A stretch of DNA of 5,410 nt from an uncultured Solobacterium sp. (GTDB lineage Bacteria; Bacillota_I; Bacilli_A; Erysipelotrichales; Erysipelotrichaceae), in NCBI GenBank assembly GCA_937895985.1, contig CALBKL010000311.1, positions 1 to 5,410 of the forward strand, in the 5' to 3' direction. Both the position numbers and the translations under genes were made by a program. The first letter of the stretch is position 1. Each line of letters begins with the position of its first letter. Below, one piece after another: positions 5,095 through 5,410 of the stretch. A model generated the notes under the pieces. The model had not been told where the DNA came from and made no database searches. It saw only the letters and a list, made by a program, of their open reading frames with translations.

Positions 5095-5410
5095 ATGGCA
5101 AACAAACCTTATGACAATTTTGTGCTAGGCAATGAGATTAAAGACCAGTTAGTTTCACACTTAAATCATTCTATCTTCTGCAAGGCTGATACAGATTTAG
5201 TTGGAACTGTAGGTATGGAAAAGCACATCCATCGTTACTTTGGACAAGTTGGTACAGACGCAACGGCTTCCGGTGCAGAAGAATTAGCAGTTGGAGCAGG
5301 TAACACAAAGTCCATCGAAGCGTCTTTCACAGAAGAGATTTACAAGATCAAGTTAGTACAGGCAAATGGTGTATGGCATGACGAAGATGAAATGAAAGAC
5401 CCATATATCC
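5095..5410 (+). CDS. Major capsid protein, N-terminal part (cut by window end)
   Basis: ATG 5095 follows AAGGAG (5078-5083, 11-base spacer) and the frame stays open for 105 codons to the window edge. The protein begins MANKPYDNFVLGNEIKDQL and shows a Gly/Ala-rich loop (GQVGTDATASGAEELAVGAG, about 50-69), then a strand-rich stretch with IEASFTEEIYKIKLVQANG and WHDEDEMKDP. This matches the start of HK97-fold major capsid proteins of Firmicutes siphophages that I recall, in which the 'NFVLGNEI.DQL' N-terminus and 'DE..M.DP' pattern recur. The position right after a scaffold gene supports the call. Only the N-arm and start of the E-loop/P-domain region are present, so the family cannot be fixed exactly. 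Confidence 0.85.
   Translation, partial: MANKPYDNFVLGNEIKDQLVSHLNHSIFCKADTDLVGTVGMEKHIHRYFGQVGTDATASGAEELAVGAGNTKSIEASFTEEIYKIKLVQANGVWHDEDEMKDPYI

Noticed and set aside
1..5410. CRISPR array, tRNA or rRNA gene, insertion sequence, integrase or att site
   Set aside because: I looked for regular repeats, cloverleaf patterns, transposase motifs and terminal inverted repeats on both strands and saw none.

Overview
This window is the DNA-packaging and head-assembly part of the late operon of a tailed double-stranded DNA phage or prophage. Every supported gene is on the + strand, and the intergenic gaps are all short (17 to 128 bases). The AT-rich composition and strong purine-rich Shine-Dalgarno sequences (AAGGAG type) point to a low-GC Gram-positive (Bacillota) host. 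The relaxed codon use and protein styles resemble phages of gut Clostridia or Erysipelotrichia, but that narrower placement is inference. Nothing in the window (no integrase, att site or host gene) tells a free phage from an integrated prophage.

Layout from left to right: the possible tail of an upstream gene (1-47); a small single-pass membrane protein with a very basic cytoplasmic tail (41-280); a 128-base leader holding two consecutive hairpins, the second a good intrinsic terminator (321-394); the large terminase subunit TerL (409-2124); an SPP1 gp6-like portal protein (2208-3608); a 46-residue gene overlapping the portal 3' end (3568-3708); a long terminator-like hairpin placed directly in front of the next start codon (3743-3798); a short SPP1 gp7 / Mu gpF-like minor head protein (3799-4374); a doubtful 53-residue ORF joined to the next gene by an ATGA overlap (4344-4505); a scaffolding protein (4502-5077); and the first 105 residues of the major capsid protein (5095 to the window end).

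The genes work together in the standard way for this phage group. Scaffold and major capsid protein co-assemble around a dodecameric portal. The gp7-like protein is carried in or on the portal-proximal head. TerL then docks on the portal, pumps DNA in by ATP hydrolysis and cuts the concatemer with its RNase H-like nuclease. No recognisable small terminase (TerS) is seen next to TerL.

The protein set is conventional; I do not see an undescribed multi-gene system. The less ordinary material lies between the genes: terminator-like hairpins inside the late operon just before terL and before the gp7-like gene, the second in front of a start codon with no normal ribosome binding site, plus several very small overlapping ORFs. 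These could be attenuators or translational-coupling devices, and they are the parts most worth checking.
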